In this document: positions 8,616 through 18,234 of the stretch, piece by piece
Layout of the letters: each line of letters opens with the position of its first letter
Numbering within the stretch: the stretch's first letter is position 1
NCBI GenBank assembly: GCA_937951895.1
Contig: CALFER010000021.1
Location: 124,001-188,000, forward strand
From: an uncultured bacterium
GTDB taxonomy: Bacteria; CSSED10-310; CALFER01
Direction of reading: 5' to 3'
DNA: 64,000 nucleotides
The notes under the pieces: generated by a model
What the model saw: the letters and a program-made list of their open reading frames with translations, nothing else
Database searches by the model: none
Told to the model about the DNA's origin: nothing
Made by a program: the position numbers and the translations under genes

Positions 8616-10517
8616 TCATTCCGTCCATCCGAACTCCCACTGATCCCAGTCACCGATGATGCGGCTGGTCTGAGCATCCGTCATCGCCGACATCCATCGC
8701 ACACCGGACGCCTGTCCACCATCCGTCGGCCAGACAAAGTCGTTCACGATCGGCCACTGCCCGGTCCCGGCCGGCACCGGATCCAGGAAGACATCATAAT
8801 CACCGAATGATGGCGCGAAGTAGTAATTTCCGAAAATGTCCAGGATGACATACAGTTTGATCGCGCCATCGTTATCCTCTGGAAACAGATGGGTGGATAC
8901 ATCACAACGGCACGGATCACCTCCCTGGAAAAAATGCGCCGGCATCGACAGTTCCACGCGACTCAAGTCTGAAGGAACCAGGAAAATCTCGATCTGTCTG
9001 AACCTCGGCCACGGCTCGATCCGGTTACTGTAGTCAAGATAACCCGGGGCTGTCACCGTCAGTTCGATCTGCAGCACATCGTGTGCCCAGATCGTGACAC
9101 TGCAACGCCCGTTCGCGTCAGTCGTGCATTCCTCCGTGTTCCCCATCGTTCGGCACTGAATCCGCGCCCCTTCGATCACGTCATGCCCGCCTGTCGCGCT
9201 TCGGATGGTAAACGCGCCGGTCCAGTAGTAATAACCGGGCAGCGGGGTCGGCGACGGCGTCTGTACCGGAGTCGCCGTCGGAACAGGAGTCGACGGGTCA
9301 TCCAGATCAAACAGATACACAAGCCCGGAATCCTGTACGGTTCCATCTTTGAGAGGCGTTCCGCAGAATGCGTTGTGACCACCGAGAAAAATGTCAAGGC
9401 CGAAGTAATCGTTGTAAAGAGGATCGCTCGGAGTCAATCGATCCCGGATCGTCCAGATTCCCGAGTTCCGTTGATATACAAGCACCGTTCCGGAATTTGG
9501 AGATGCATGATCCGAATAGGGCGCACCGGTGAGCAGGAGATCGTCATCGAGAGAAACCGCATGTCCGAATCGATCATCCGCCTGAGCGGAGTCATGGAGG
9601 ATGCTCTGGGTTTCGAGCCAGACACCTTCGGAATACTCGAAGCAGTAAACGGCTCCGGCATCCGGCATCGACCGGTCACTCATCGGCGCGCCGATCACGG
9701 CATGCTCTCCATCCAGAGAAACGGAGTGGCCGAAGTGATCCTGATCTTCAGGCACACTGGGCGTCAACACAGTTTCCAGACTCCAGTCCGCGCCATCATA
9801 CTCGAACATGTAAGCCGAACCCGGTGAATACCCCGAGTCCGTTCCGATCAGCAATCGGCCGGAATCCAGATCGATATCCTGCCCGAAATGCTCATATTCG
9901 ATCCCGGCACCCGAATCCAGTGCCGTGAATTCGCTATACCGATCACCGTCGAAGTGAAACAGATAGACCGCGCCACTCTGCTCCGCCGAAACACTTTTCC
10001 AGACTGCGCCCACCGCCATCCATTCCGAATCGAGTGCGACGGAACAACCGAACTGGTCGTGCTTGGACGGATCGGACGCTTTGAGCCAATCGAATTCCGT
10101 CCAATCGGAGCCGATGCGTTTGAATACCGCCACCGCCCCTGAATGGGTCACCATCTCATCATTCAATGGACCGCCGATCGCGAGAAGATCTCCTGCGAGG
10201 GCCACGGAAGCGCCAAAATAATCCGCAGTTGATCCCGCGGACGGAAACAGTCTGGCAGTTTGAATCCAACCCGATTCGGTCTGCTGGAACAGATACACCG
10301 CATCATTGGACCAGGCCGTGCCGTACTCCCCGGGTGCACTGATCGCCACACCATCTCCATCTGCCGAAATCGACCGCCCGAATTCAGCCAGGACGACTTC
10401 CTGAGATGCTGTCAGACGCGATGTTTCGGTCTGATTCGCAAGGGCGTGGTTCGTCGTTATCAGAACGAACAGCACGAGTGACACGATACATGTCGATGAA
10501 CAGTTGCGATGATTCAT
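8616..10517 (-). CDS. Exported FG-GAP (integrin-like propeller) protein with Cna-like domain and C-terminal module
   Basis: 633 residues. The ATG at 10517 has a GGAGG site 6 bases upstream and opens a signal peptide (hydrophobic stretch VSLVLFVLITT, cleavage near ALA-N). Residues about 30-400 hold seven or so repeats of about 50 residues with the pattern DxFGxSVxxDGxxxxIGAP, typical of FG-GAP beta-propellers. A Pro/Thr linker follows. After it comes a carboxypeptidase-regulatory/Cna-B-like domain (GHDVIEGARIQC to TAPGYLDYSN). A final module contains LYVILDIFGNYYF and ends in Trp-Gly-Trp-Thr-Glu. That module resembles the end of the protein at the left edge. Probable role: surface adhesion or display. 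It is divergent from the TonB receptor, with back-to-back promoters. Confidence 0.82.
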   Translation of the reverse strand: MNHRNCSSTCIVSLVLFVLITTNHALANQTETSRLTASQEVVLAEFGRSISADGDGVAISAPGEYGTAWSNDAVYLFQQTESGWIQTARLFPSAGSTADYFGASVALAGDLLAIGGPLNDEMVTHSGAVAVFKRIGSDWTEFDWLKASDPSKHDQFGCSVALDSEWMAVGAVWKSVSAEQSGAVYLFHFDGDRYSEFTALDSGAGIEYEHFGQDIDLDSGRLLIGTDSGYSPGSAYMFEYDGADWSLETVLTPSVPEDQDHFGHSVSLDGEHAVIGAPMSDRSMPDAGAVYCFEYSEGVWLETQSILHDSAQADDRFGHAVSLDDDLLLTGAPYSDHASPNSGTVLVYQRNSGIWTIRDRLTPSDPLYNDYFGLDIFLGGHNAFCGTPLKDGTVQDSGLVYLFDLDDPSTPVPTATPVQTPSPTPLPGYYYWTGAFTIRSATGGHDVIEGARIQCRTMGNTEECTTDANGRCSVTIWAHDVLQIELTVTAPGYLDYSNRIEPWPRFRQIEIFLVPSDLSRVELSMPAHFFQGGDPCRCDVSTHLFPEDNDGAIKLYVILDIFGNYYFAPSFGDYDVFLDPVPAGTGQWPIVNDFVWPTDGGQASGVRWMSAMTDAQTSRIIGDWDQWEFGWTE

Positions 10518-10703
10518 GAGAACCTCCAGCCTGCACCCGCGACGATCACGCCGGTGTACAGGTTGTCGTTGCAAGCCATGTACCCGAAGCAACAGTCATA
10601 ATCCCCGAGCTTATCCAGAGATGGGATCTCTCGGGGATCAGATTATGTAATTCGAACACCGCATCATTTCCATAATTGGTAACTCACATGCGATCATTCT
10701 ATT

Positions 10704-10732
10704 ATCATTCCGCGACCATGCCCGCATGTCAA
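10704..10732 (-). promoter_or_regulatory. Promoter for FG-GAP gene (minus strand)
   Basis: Read on the minus strand: TTGACA (10732-10727), 17-nt spacer, AATGAT (10709-10704). The leader to the start at 10517 would be about 180 nt. It lies 8 bp from the oppositely oriented TonB-receptor promoter, so one regulator could control both. Apart from these promoters I see nothing further in the 299-base gap. Confidence 0.45.
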
Positions 10733-10740
10733 ATTGCGAT

Positions 10741-10769
10741 TTGCGAATATGAAATTGTAGTTTTATAAT
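10741..10769 (+). promoter_or_regulatory. Promoter for TonB-dependent receptor
   Basis: TTGCGA (10741-10746), 17-nt spacer, perfect TATAAT (10764-10769), 48 bases before the receptor start. No Fur-like palindrome is obvious. Confidence 0.6.
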
Positions 10770-10816
10770 GGTAGCTGGATGGGAAATGCAATCGGAATCG
10801 ACGGGAGGATCTCGAT

Positions 10817-13522
10817 ATGAAACGCGTTGTCCTTTTCGCATCGGTCATGCTCTGCATGGTTTCTTCAACTCCGATCAAGGCGGAGGAGTCTTCCTGTTCG
10901 GAAGCATCCGGAATCGACGCGGAATCGAGCCCGACTGTCGACGATGTGCTCCTGGGAAGCGTCATCGACCGTGAATTCCTCGACAGACTGCCCAAATCGG
11001 ACAGGATCACGGACGGGTTCTCACTTTTCGGAGGCATTACCGGAACGGGCAACCTGCACGTTCACGGAGGCCCCATCAATGCCAACCTGTTCATGATCGA
11101 CGGCGTGAACATGACCGATCCCCTGACCGGGATCGGCTCGATCGGGATCAACGCAGATGTGGTGGATCACATCGAGATCGGTACGGGCGGATTGGGAGCG
11201 ACATGGGGATATGTTCAGGGCGGAGTGTTCAATGTCGTGACGAAGTCCGGAACCAATCAGTTTCACGGCACATTCCGTATGCATTATACGGATGAAAGCT
11301 GGCATGACAGCCCGGATCACGAGATCCATTTCGGAGACGATCGCTACTACTCACCGGCGCTGACGCTGTCGGGTCCCATCTGGAAAGACCGCATCTGGTT
11401 TCTGGTTTCGTTCCAGCGGTATGACATCGAGAACACGGAGCGGATCGCCCGATACTTCGGACGCGGTTCGGGATCAGCCGGCAACACTCGCAGCATCGAC
11501 ACGGATGAGCATTTTGAATCGCCGTTTCTCAAACTGGATTGGCAAGCGACGGAAGCGCATCATCTCAGTTTTGAATTCAATCGATCGAGCATCACGAATG
11601 AGAACACCGGAGCAGCGATCGACTCGCTTCCGGACAGTCTCACCGAGATGCGCTCGGATGTACGATTGTTCAGAGTCGGCTGGACATGGCGCATCTCGGA
11701 TCGGTTTTCGCTGGATTCCCGGATCGGTCTCGCCGGTAGCGCCCTGGACATGCTCCCGAAGCACAGATCGAAAGACCCCCGGATGGCTGCATTCTATGAC
11801 ATGTATACGGGCCTGCGGTACAATAACAGTTCCACATGGACAGAAGATTCGCGTGAACGTCTGGATCTGCGGATCGCTGCAAAATATGACCTGGAGAGCG
11901 CATGGGGCATGCATCGGCTCGAATTTGGCGTGCAGCGGCAGCGTCAATCTTACGAGCACATCATTCGATTTCCCGGAGGAGCAGACTACACCGTCGAAAC
12001 TGTTCCGGCGGGCGATCCTGCGGATCCCGATCACTACTCTGGGCAGGATGCATTCCGGTGCCGTATGATTCATCCCGCATCACAGGAGTCTGCCTGCGAC
12101 TACACCGCCGGATATCTCCAGGACGCCTGGAAACTCTCGGACAGGATCTCGATGAATCTGGGGCTTCGCTTTGAATCCTCTGTATTTTCCGTCGATGGCG
12201 GCAGCGAGCAGGCTCCGGCATGGAAATGGGGCTGGTTCGATGCCGGTGATTACCTGGCTTCGGACGGGACTCCTCTGCATCGGGCAGAGATGGCGTTCGA
12301 ATCGATGCTCGCACCCAGGATCGGTCTGTCGTGGGATCTCAGGAACGACGGCTTTCTCGTGCTCAATGCCCATTACGGACGGTATTACAATCCGTTCGAT
12401 CTCTCGATCGCGGCCCAGTTCCAGCCGTTCGAGTCCGACAATTACGCACAGGTGTGTGAAGGCTATACCGGCCCCGGTTGGACCGACAGGGACCGTGATG
12501 GTGTTCCGGACGAAGATTTCTTTTTCGATGATGCGAACTGGGAGGAAACGAGTCGCGACACGCCATCGGACTCGAACCTTCTCGATCCGGACATCGAACC
12601 GGAGTACAGCGACCAGTACCAGATCGGTCTCGACATGGAGCTCACGCCGGAACTCGGTTGCGGTATTACACTCCTTTACAATCGCACCAATGATATGATC
12701 GAGGATGTCGGACTGTTCACCGATGATGAGGGGAATGTTGTCTGGACGTATCGGGGCGGCATCACGGGTGGTGAACTCGATCCCGGAAAACGCTATGATC
12801 CGATCGAGTATAAAACCTACAGCAAGCATCTCTATTGGATCACAAACGCTCAGGGCGCCGTTCGGGAGTACCGGGGACTCGAACTGAATGCCGCCTATCA
12901 TGACACACGATTCGATGTTCTCGCGAGCTACACACTGTCGGAATCGCAGGCGGCGATTCTCGATCAGCCGCCCGGCGAATCCGGCATCGCGCAATTTTCG
13001 GGTCAGTTCGACACGTACGCGATCTCGCGGCACCTCTTCGGAGAGACGCCCTGGTCGGCGAGGCATTATCTGAAAGTCGCCGGATCGGTGCACCGAAAAC
13101 TGACTCCCTGGTACGAAGCGTCTCTGGGAGTAAATGCATTCTGGAGGTCGGGATTCCATTACAGCAAGCGTACAACCCCTCCGCCAACCTTTGATCCGGA
13201 TGATCCGGATAACGATCCGGACGCCCCTGGAACCTGGACCGGCCGACCGCCGTATCGCACGTACTGGTTGTATTATCCGGAAGGCCGCGGCACGTATGAA
13301 TTACCCTCGGTCTATTCGATCGATCTGTCTGTGCAGAATACGTTCGATTTCGGAAAAATCGGCGCTGTGACACTCATTTTGGATATCGTGAATGCCACGG
13401 ATTTTCAGGGGCCGCTGACACGGGTCGATAATTACATTCCGGCTCTGCCGGGGAGATTCGGGGAGGCACAGTCGTGGGTTGGCCCTCGATCATACCGCCT
13501 TGGAGTCAGATACGCGTTCTGA
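10817..13522 (+). CDS. TonB-dependent outer-membrane receptor (Oar-like)
   Basis: 901 residues. The ATG follows a GGGAGGATC site. Residues 1-22 are a signal peptide. A plug domain spans about 45-150 and contains GGPINANLFMIDGVNMTDP and GGVFNVVTKSGTNQFHG, the form seen in Oar-like and carboxypeptidase-regulatory-domain receptors. The rest is a 22-strand type beta-barrel with alternating aromatic residues. It ends in YRLGVRYAF, a C-terminal aromatic beta-signal for outer-membrane insertion. An extracellular loop near residues 555-590 is very Asp-rich (calcium-binding-like DRDRDGVPDEDFF). The substrate is unknown; no siderophore, B12 or sugar genes adjoin it. Its presence shows a diderm envelope. 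Confidence 0.92.
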   Translation: MKRVVLFASVMLCMVSSTPIKAEESSCSEASGIDAESSPTVDDVLLGSVIDREFLDRLPKSDRITDGFSLFGGITGTGNLHVHGGPINANLFMIDGVNMTDPLTGIGSIGINADVVDHIEIGTGGLGATWGYVQGGVFNVVTKSGTNQFHGTFRMHYTDESWHDSPDHEIHFGDDRYYSPALTLSGPIWKDRIWFLVSFQRYDIENTERIARYFGRGSGSAGNTRSIDTDEHFESPFLKLDWQATEAHHLSFEFNRSSITNENTGAAIDSLPDSLTEMRSDVRLFRVGWTWRISDRFSLDSRIGLAGSALDMLPKHRSKDPRMAAFYDMYTGLRYNNSSTWTEDSRERLDLRIAAKYDLESAWGMHRLEFGVQRQRQSYEHIIRFPGGADYTVETVPAGDPADPDHYSGQDAFRCRMIHPASQESACDYTAGYLQDAWKLSDRISMNLGLRFESSVFSVDGGSEQAPAWKWGWFDAGDYLASDGTPLHRAEMAFESMLAPRIGLSWDLRNDGFLVLNAHYGRYYNPFDLSIAAQFQPFESDNYAQVCEGYTGPGWTDRDRDGVPDEDFFFDDANWEETSRDTPSDSNLLDPDIEPEYSDQYQIGLDMELTPELGCGITLLYNRTNDMIEDVGLFTDDEGNVVWTYRGGITGGELDPGKRYDPIEYKTYSKHLYWITNAQGAVREYRGLELNAAYHDTRFDVLASYTLSESQAAILDQPPGESGIAQFSGQFDTYAISRHLFGETPWSARHYLKVAGSVHRKLTPWYEASLGVNAFWRSGFHYSKRTTPPPTFDPDDPDNDPDAPGTWTGRPPYRTYWLYYPEGRGTYELPSVYSIDLSVQNTFDFGKIGAVTLILDIVNATDFQGPLTRVDNYIPALPGRFGEAQSWVGPRSYRLGVRYAF

Positions 13523-13534
13523 TCGAAGCATGCA

Positions 13535-14263
13535 TCAGGCAGACGGTGCCGTTTTTCTGTTCAGGCGCAGATTGAGCATTTCGACGAAGGTCGAAAAGGC
13601 CATGGCGAAATAGATGTAGCCCTTGGGAATGTGGAGTTCGAAGCTTTCGGCCATGAGAGCGACTCCGATCAGGAGCAGAAAGCTCAGGGCCAGAATCTTG
13701 ATCGTCGGATGGCGCTCGACGAATGCACTGATCGGACCGGACATGACCATCATGACGATGATCGCGAGCACGATGGCGATGATCATGATGGGAAGTTGCG
13801 ATGCCAGGCCGATGGCGGTGATGACCGAATCCAGTGAAAAGACGATATCGAGGACCGCGATCTGGGTGACGACGCCCCAAAACGAGGCGACTTTCTTTGA
13901 TTGCACCGTTGTCTGATGCGGATGATTCTCGTTCTCCAGATTGTGATGGATTTCGAGCGTGCTTTTGGCGAGGAGGAACAGGCCCCCGAGCAGCAGAATG
14001 AGGTCGCGGCCGGAGATGTCTTCGCCGAGAATGGAGAACCATGGTGTGGTGAGTTGCATGATGAGAGACAGGGAGAACAGGAGGGCGATGCGGGTGAGCA
14101 TGGCGAGAGCGAGACCGATCAGGCGGCCTTTCGCCTGCTGAGATTTGGGGAGGCGGCCGGCGAGAATGGCGATGAAGATGATGTTGTCGATTCCGAGGAC
14201 GATTTCGAGGGCGGAGAGTGTGAGCAGGGCTATCCAGCTTGATGGATCGAACAACCAATGCAT
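13535..14263 (-). CDS. TerC family integral membrane protein
   Basis: 242 residues with about seven transmembrane helices. The family signatures are ALEIVLGIDNIIFIAILAGR near the N-terminus and VFSLDSVITAIG in the middle, with the conserved Asp of GIDN and SLDS. TerC/Alx/MeeF proteins are implicated in Mn2+ efflux during metalation of exported proteins, and some members accompany tellurite-resistance genes. No ter genes are nearby, so the metal-export role is the better inference. It is convergent with the TonB receptor (12-base gap) and divergent from the coiled-coil gene. Confidence 0.9.
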   Translation of the reverse strand: MHWLFDPSSWIALLTLSALEIVLGIDNIIFIAILAGRLPKSQQAKGRLIGLALAMLTRIALLFSLSLIMQLTTPWFSILGEDISGRDLILLLGGLFLLAKSTLEIHHNLENENHPHQTTVQSKKVASFWGVVTQIAVLDIVFSLDSVITAIGLASQLPIMIIAIVLAIIVMMVMSGPISAFVERHPTIKILALSFLLLIGVALMAESFELHIPKGYIYFAMAFSTFVEMLNLRLNRKTAPSA

Positions 14264-14377
14264 CGGGGGTCACCTCCTGAATGATGGCTTCAAAGGATGG
14301 ATACCTCGCCAATCATATCAGATCCATCGGGAGTGATACAGCCTGAGTTGAGGATCTCACAATGCCGCAAACTGCTC

Positions 14378-14406
14378 TGGAAAAATCCGATCGATTCGGG
14401 TAGAGT
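14378..14406 (+). promoter_or_regulatory. Possible promoter for coiled-coil/MBL unit
   Basis: TGGAAA (14378-14383), 17-nt spacer, TAGAGT (14401-14406), about 42 bases before the start at 14448. The same -10 hexamer serves the tRNA-Arg gene. Confidence 0.4.
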
Positions 14407-14447
14407 GAGATTGGGCAGTGTTTGGACACTGGATCGGGGGGCATCCG

Positions 14448-15656
14448 ATGAATCTGATACTTGCTGTGATTCTGATCGTGGTGGCGCTCGTCACCGGTGC
14501 GCTCGCCGGCTGGTTTTTCCGCCACAGCATTCTCCGTCGCCAGTTCAGTCAGACGCGCCAGCGATCCGATGAACTCCAGGCACTCCAGTTGAACTATCAG
14601 CACGAAATCAACAACCTCCGAAATAAAAATCTCGAATTTGAAACCGAAAAACAGAAACTGATCAAAAAAATCGAATCGCTCACCGGACAGATCACCGAAT
14701 CGGAATCGGCCGGTGGGCCCAGAGCCCAATCCGTTCAATCGCAGCTCGAGGAAAGTCAGCAGCGCTGCGAAGAGCTCGATGCCAGACTCCGCGAAGCCGA
14801 CGTGAAGGCCGAAACGACCGTCAAGACGATTCAGATGCTGCAGCGCCAGTACAAGGAATCGAGGGAACTGAACGAGCAGCTCACGGCACAGATCAAGTCG
14901 TTTCAGACACGACCGGAAGATGCGGACGATTATGCGAAACTGCTCCAAGAGCAACTGGATCAGGCGCGTGCGCAAAACCAGCAACTGTCCTCCCAGGTAT
15001 CGGCCTTCGAATCCAACCACCAGCAACTCACGCAAAGACTCGCCCGGCAACAGACCGAACTGGACAACGTCAAGAGCGAGTTGAATCGTGTCCGGCAGAA
15101 CGCTCAATCCCTGCAGCAGGAACTGACCAAACTCCGGCAGACCCCCGTGGAGTCACCGTCGTCTCAACAGGAGATCGCCCGGCTCCGACAAAGTCTGGCC
15201 GATGCACAGACCGCGCTGCGCCTCGCCGAAGAGGCCAAAGAAGATGCCATTCGGGATGCGGATGAGCTTCGGGAAGCCCTCGGGGAAGCCACCCGAAAAG
15301 CGGCCGACCATCAACCGAAGATGGAAACCTACGAGGACAACGAGGAATCCGTCCATTACAGTTCGATTTCGACCGCCTTTGAACCGCCTTCGTCCGCGAG
15401 CAACTCACCCGCCGCCCTCGCCAAGGGCGCTGCCTCACCGGACGGAAAAACCCCCTCGACATCACCGATTCACAAGCGTGAACGGGTACCGGAAACACGA
15501 GTGAAGGGTCAGCGAACGGAAAAATTCGAACCTCGAGCGCCCAGACCCGAAGCCAACAATCGAAAGCCCAAGGAAGACCTGACCTCGACCGGAATCCGCA
15601 AACTGGAAGCGCTTGCCGAGGAAGTTCGGAAACCGAAACCGAAAAAAGACATGTGA
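14448..15656 (+). CDS. Membrane-anchored coiled-coil protein
   Basis: 402 residues from the Met of MNLILAVILIVV, which follows a G-rich site. A longer frame opens at 14418 without a better site. Residues 1-22 form one transmembrane helix. About 30-300 is a long Gln/Glu/Arg-rich heptad region predicted to be coiled coil. The last 100 residues are Pro-, Ser- and Lys-rich and probably disordered. No enzymatic motif is visible. The layout resembles RmuC-like or cell-envelope scaffold proteins, but I do not recognise a family. Its stop overlaps the GTG start of the downstream hydrolase, so translation is coupled. Confidence 0.75.
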   Translation: MNLILAVILIVVALVTGALAGWFFRHSILRRQFSQTRQRSDELQALQLNYQHEINNLRNKNLEFETEKQKLIKKIESLTGQITESESAGGPRAQSVQSQLEESQQRCEELDARLREADVKAETTVKTIQMLQRQYKESRELNEQLTAQIKSFQTRPEDADDYAKLLQEQLDQARAQNQQLSSQVSAFESNHQQLTQRLARQQTELDNVKSELNRVRQNAQSLQQELTKLRQTPVESPSSQQEIARLRQSLADAQTALRLAEEAKEDAIRDADELREALGEATRKAADHQPKMETYEDNEESVHYSSISTAFEPPSSASNSPAALAKGAASPDGKTPSTSPIHKRERVPETRVKGQRTEKFEPRAPRPEANNRKPKEDLTSTGIRKLEALAEEVRKPKPKKDM

Positions 15657-16525
15657 TTCGATCGATGGCTGACCGCTGTTTCGTCCGTGCCGCCCTTCTC
15701 GCGATCCTTTCATTCGGCTGCATCCGGCAGATTCCGGCTGTTCCCGCGCCGACAAACGATGATCTGATTCTGACCGTTTTCGATTGCGGGTACGGCGATT
15801 CGCTGCTCCTGTCGCATCACGGCCGGCATCTGGTGATCGACGGCGGATACCCGTCATTCGGACCTGCGTTTCTCGCCGCTCTGGATGCGTTGGGCGTTCG
15901 CTCGGTCGATGCCGTGTTCCTGACGCATCCGCATCCCGATCACATCGGAGGTGCGTATGCCGTACTGGCATCGGACCGGCCCGTCGACGGAGTTTACGCC
16001 TGTCATCCGGCGAGTCACCCCGAGATGCCCGTTGGAATCCGGGAGGCCTGCGAGCGGCGACAGATCCCATGGCACGCATTCTGCGCAGGCGAGCGATATC
16101 GGTTTGGCGACCGGATCGAACTGGAAGCGCTGCATCCCGGGAATCCGGGGCCGGATCTGAATGAAACCTCGCTGGTACTGATGGTCCGCTACGGTGCGTG
16201 CCGGTTACTGCTGCCCGCCGATATCGGTTCGGGCGCTCAGGGCGCTCTGGCACGCACTGATCCGCAGGCTCTGAAATGCGACGTGCTGAAAGCACCTCAC
16301 CATGGGGGGGATTTCGATTATGCGTTTCTTCGAGCGGCTGCGCCCTCGCATGTCCTTCTGTCGGTCGGAATGAACCCGTATGGAAATCCATGGGACTCCT
16401 TTCTGTGGACCTGCCGGATGATCGGAGCGGCGGTGCATCGAACGGATGAAGCGGGTACGATCCAGTGCAGGATCGTTCCGTCCGGCAGGATCCGGATCGT
16501 GTCGATTCCGCGGCTTGACGATTGA
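15653..16525 (+). CDS. ComEC/Rec2-like metallo-beta-lactamase-fold hydrolase
   Basis: 290 residues if the GTG at 15653 is used; ATG at 15665 is an alternative. The N-terminus has a hydrophobic segment ending in SFGC, a signal or weak lipoprotein-type peptide. The metal-binding motif THPHPDHIGG is at 91-100. Further downstream are LLLPADIG and KAPHHGGDFDYAFL, the standard motifs of the stand-alone C-terminal MBL domain of ComEC, a nuclease/phosphodiesterase acting on DNA. There is no channel domain, so it is a soluble or lipid-anchored periplasmic hydrolase. Overlap with the coiled-coil gene suggests an operon. Confidence 0.82.
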   Translation: MIRSMADRCFVRAALLAILSFGCIRQIPAVPAPTNDDLILTVFDCGYGDSLLLSHHGRHLVIDGGYPSFGPAFLAALDALGVRSVDAVFLTHPHPDHIGGAYAVLASDRPVDGVYACHPASHPEMPVGIREACERRQIPWHAFCAGERYRFGDRIELEALHPGNPGPDLNETSLVLMVRYGACRLLLPADIGSGAQGALARTDPQALKCDVLKAPHHGGDFDYAFLRAAAPSHVLLSVGMNPYGNPWDSFLWTCRMIGAAVHRTDEAGTIQCRIVPSGRIRIVSIPRLDD

Positions 16526-16550
16526 GTTCAGCGGCTTTTTGTGCCATGAT
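16522..16550 (+). promoter_or_regulatory. Possible promoter for the Kbl/ACP cassette
   Basis: TTGAGT (16522-16527), 17-nt spacer, CATGAT (16545-16550), about 50 bases before the first Kbl gene. A second -35-like TTGACG lies at 16515. Confidence 0.4.
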
Positions 16551-16600
16551 TCCGGCGGCTTTTCGTTGAGTGGAAACTGTTCTTTCGGAGGGGTGCGCGC

Positions 16601-17818
16601 ATGGCGTACGGAGCGTATAAAACGTATCTGGAAAACGAGTTGAAGGGGATACAGGAAGCGGGATTGTACAAACACGAGCGGATCATTGCCTCACCGCAGC
16701 GAACGGGTATCGAGGTCGAGTTTCCGCCGGGAGCGCCCCCGCGCATGTCGGTGAACTTCTGTGCGAACAATTATCTGGGGCTATCGAGTCATCCCCGGGT
16801 GATCGAGGCCGCCCACCGTGCGCTCGATTCCAGGGGCTACGGCATGTCGTCCGTCCGGTTCATCTGCGGCACGCAGGATCTCCATCGCAAACTGGAACTC
16901 CGTCTGGCAGGATTTCTGCACATGGATGACGCGATTCTGTATTCGTCCTGTTTCGACGCGAACGGCGGCATCTTCGAAGCGCTCCTGACGGACCGGGACG
17001 CCATTATCTCGGACCGGTTGAATCATGCCTCGATCATCGACGGAATCCGGCTGTGCAAGGCGAAACGGTTCTTGTATGAACATGGAGATCTGGACAATCT
17101 CGAGTATGAACTCAAGGAAGCCCAGGCCAGCCGGTATCGCCTGATCGTGACCGACGGCGTCTTCTCGATGGACGGCGACATGGCGAAACTCGACCGGATC
17201 GCCGATCTGGCGGACCAGTACGATGCGCTCCTGATGGTGGACGATTCCCATGCCACCGGGTTCATCGGAAAGACCGGGCGGGGCACTCCCGAAGAATTCG
17301 GGGTGATGGATCGTGTCGATATCATCAACGGGACGTTCGGCAAGGCGCTGGGAGGCGCAGCCGGCGGATTCACCGCCGCGCGGCAGGCGATCGTCGATAA
17401 ACTCAGACAGCACAGCCGCCCCTATCTGTTCTCGAATTCGCTCTCCCCCGTCATCGCCGGCGCGACCATAGAAGTTCTGAATCTTCTGACTCAGTCGACG
17501 GCCCTGCGCGATCGACTCGAGGTCAATGCGAGCCGATTCAGGACCGGTATCGAGGCAGCCGGATTTCGGACCGTGCCGGGCCGGCATCCGATCATTCCCA
17601 TCCTGTTCGGTCATCTGCCCGATGATGCCGCTCTGTCACAGGCCTTCGCCGCGGCGTTGTTCGAGGAAGGCGTGTATGTGATCGGGTTCTATTATCCCGT
17701 GGTGCCGAGGGGCAAATCGAGAATACGGGTTCAGATCAGCGCATCGCACACGTTCGAGCAGATCGATTATGCGATCGGGAAATTCACGCGGGTCGGCCGT
17801 CGACTGGGGGCGATATAG
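16601..17818 (+). CDS. kbl: Kbl-type alpha-oxoamine synthase, copy 1 (glycine C-acetyltransferase-like)
   Basis: 405 residues. PLP-dependent fold-type I enzyme joining an acyl thioester to an amino acid. It follows E. coli Kbl (2-amino-3-ketobutyrate CoA ligase) closely: [10 protein letters not shown] (52-61), [13 protein letters not shown] (81-93), [40 protein letters not shown] (212-220), and the PLP lysine K248 in TFGKALGGA. Length matches the family. No threonine dehydrogenase gene is adjacent, although Kbl normally works with Tdh. Instead the gene heads a run containing holo-ACP synthase, an acyl-CoA ligase, an ACP and a second Kbl. An ACP-linked acyl donor is therefore plausible. The ATG follows a GGAGGGG-type site. 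Confidence 0.88.
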   Translation: MAYGAYKTYLENELKGIQEAGLYKHERIIASPQRTGIEVEFPPGAPPRMSVNFCANNYLGLSSHPRVIEAAHRALDSRGYGMSSVRFICGTQDLHRKLELRLAGFLHMDDAILYSSCFDANGGIFEALLTDRDAIISDRLNHASIIDGIRLCKAKRFLYEHGDLDNLEYELKEAQASRYRLIVTDGVFSMDGDMAKLDRIADLADQYDALLMVDDSHATGFIGKTGRGTPEEFGVMDRVDIINGTFGKALGGAAGGFTAARQAIVDKLRQHSRPYLFSNSLSPVIAGATIEVLNLLTQSTALRDRLEVNASRFRTGIEAAGFRTVPGRHPIIPILFGHLPDDAALSQAFAAALFEEGVYVIGFYYPVVPRGKSRIRVQISASHTFEQIDYAIGKFTRVGRRLGAI

Positions 17819-17837
17819 ACGGTTCTGTTCGGGAGGA

Positions 17838-18230
17838 ATGGAGTTGATTTTGGGTCTGGGAACTGACATGATTGATGTGGCAAGGGTTAACAGACTGATT
17901 TCAAAGGGATCATCTTTCATCGAGAGTGTGTTCACCGAAGGCGAAATCGTGTATTGTGATTCCAAGCGTTATCGCGCGCAGCACTATGCCGCCCGATTCG
18001 CCGCAAAAGAAGCGTTTCTGAAAGCACTTGGAACCGGTTGGCGCGACGGAATCACATTCCGCGACATCGAACTCGTGCACGACGAACTCGGAAAACCGTC
18101 TCTCGTCGTTTCCGGGCAAGCATCTGTCATCTGCCGGGATCGTTTCCCGCGGGGATATCGAACGCATGTATCCGTGGCGCATCTGAAGGACTATGCAACG
18201 GCAACCGTCATCATCGAAGAAGAGGAGTAA
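17838..18230 (+). CDS. acpS: Holo-[acyl-carrier-protein] synthase
   Basis: About 130 residues, the usual AcpS length. It transfers 4'-phosphopantetheine from CoA to apo-ACP. LGLGTDMIDVARVNRLI at the N-terminus carries the Mg-binding Asp. FAAKEAFLKALGTGW holds the catalytic Glu-Ala motif, and VSVAHLKDYATATVI is the C-terminal signature (usual form VSISH). The ATG at 17838 is only one base from the GGGAGG site, so a TTG at 17844 (7-base spacing, protein beginning LILGLGTD) may be the true start. It sits between the first Kbl and the acyl-CoA ligase. Its likely client is the ACP at 19996, though it could also serve fatty-acid ACP. Confidence 0.9.
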   Translation: MELILGLGTDMIDVARVNRLISKGSSFIESVFTEGEIVYCDSKRYRAQHYAARFAAKEAFLKALGTGWRDGITFRDIELVHDELGKPSLVVSGQASVICRDRFPRGYRTHVSVAHLKDYATATVIIEEEE

Positions 18231-18234
18231 CGAC

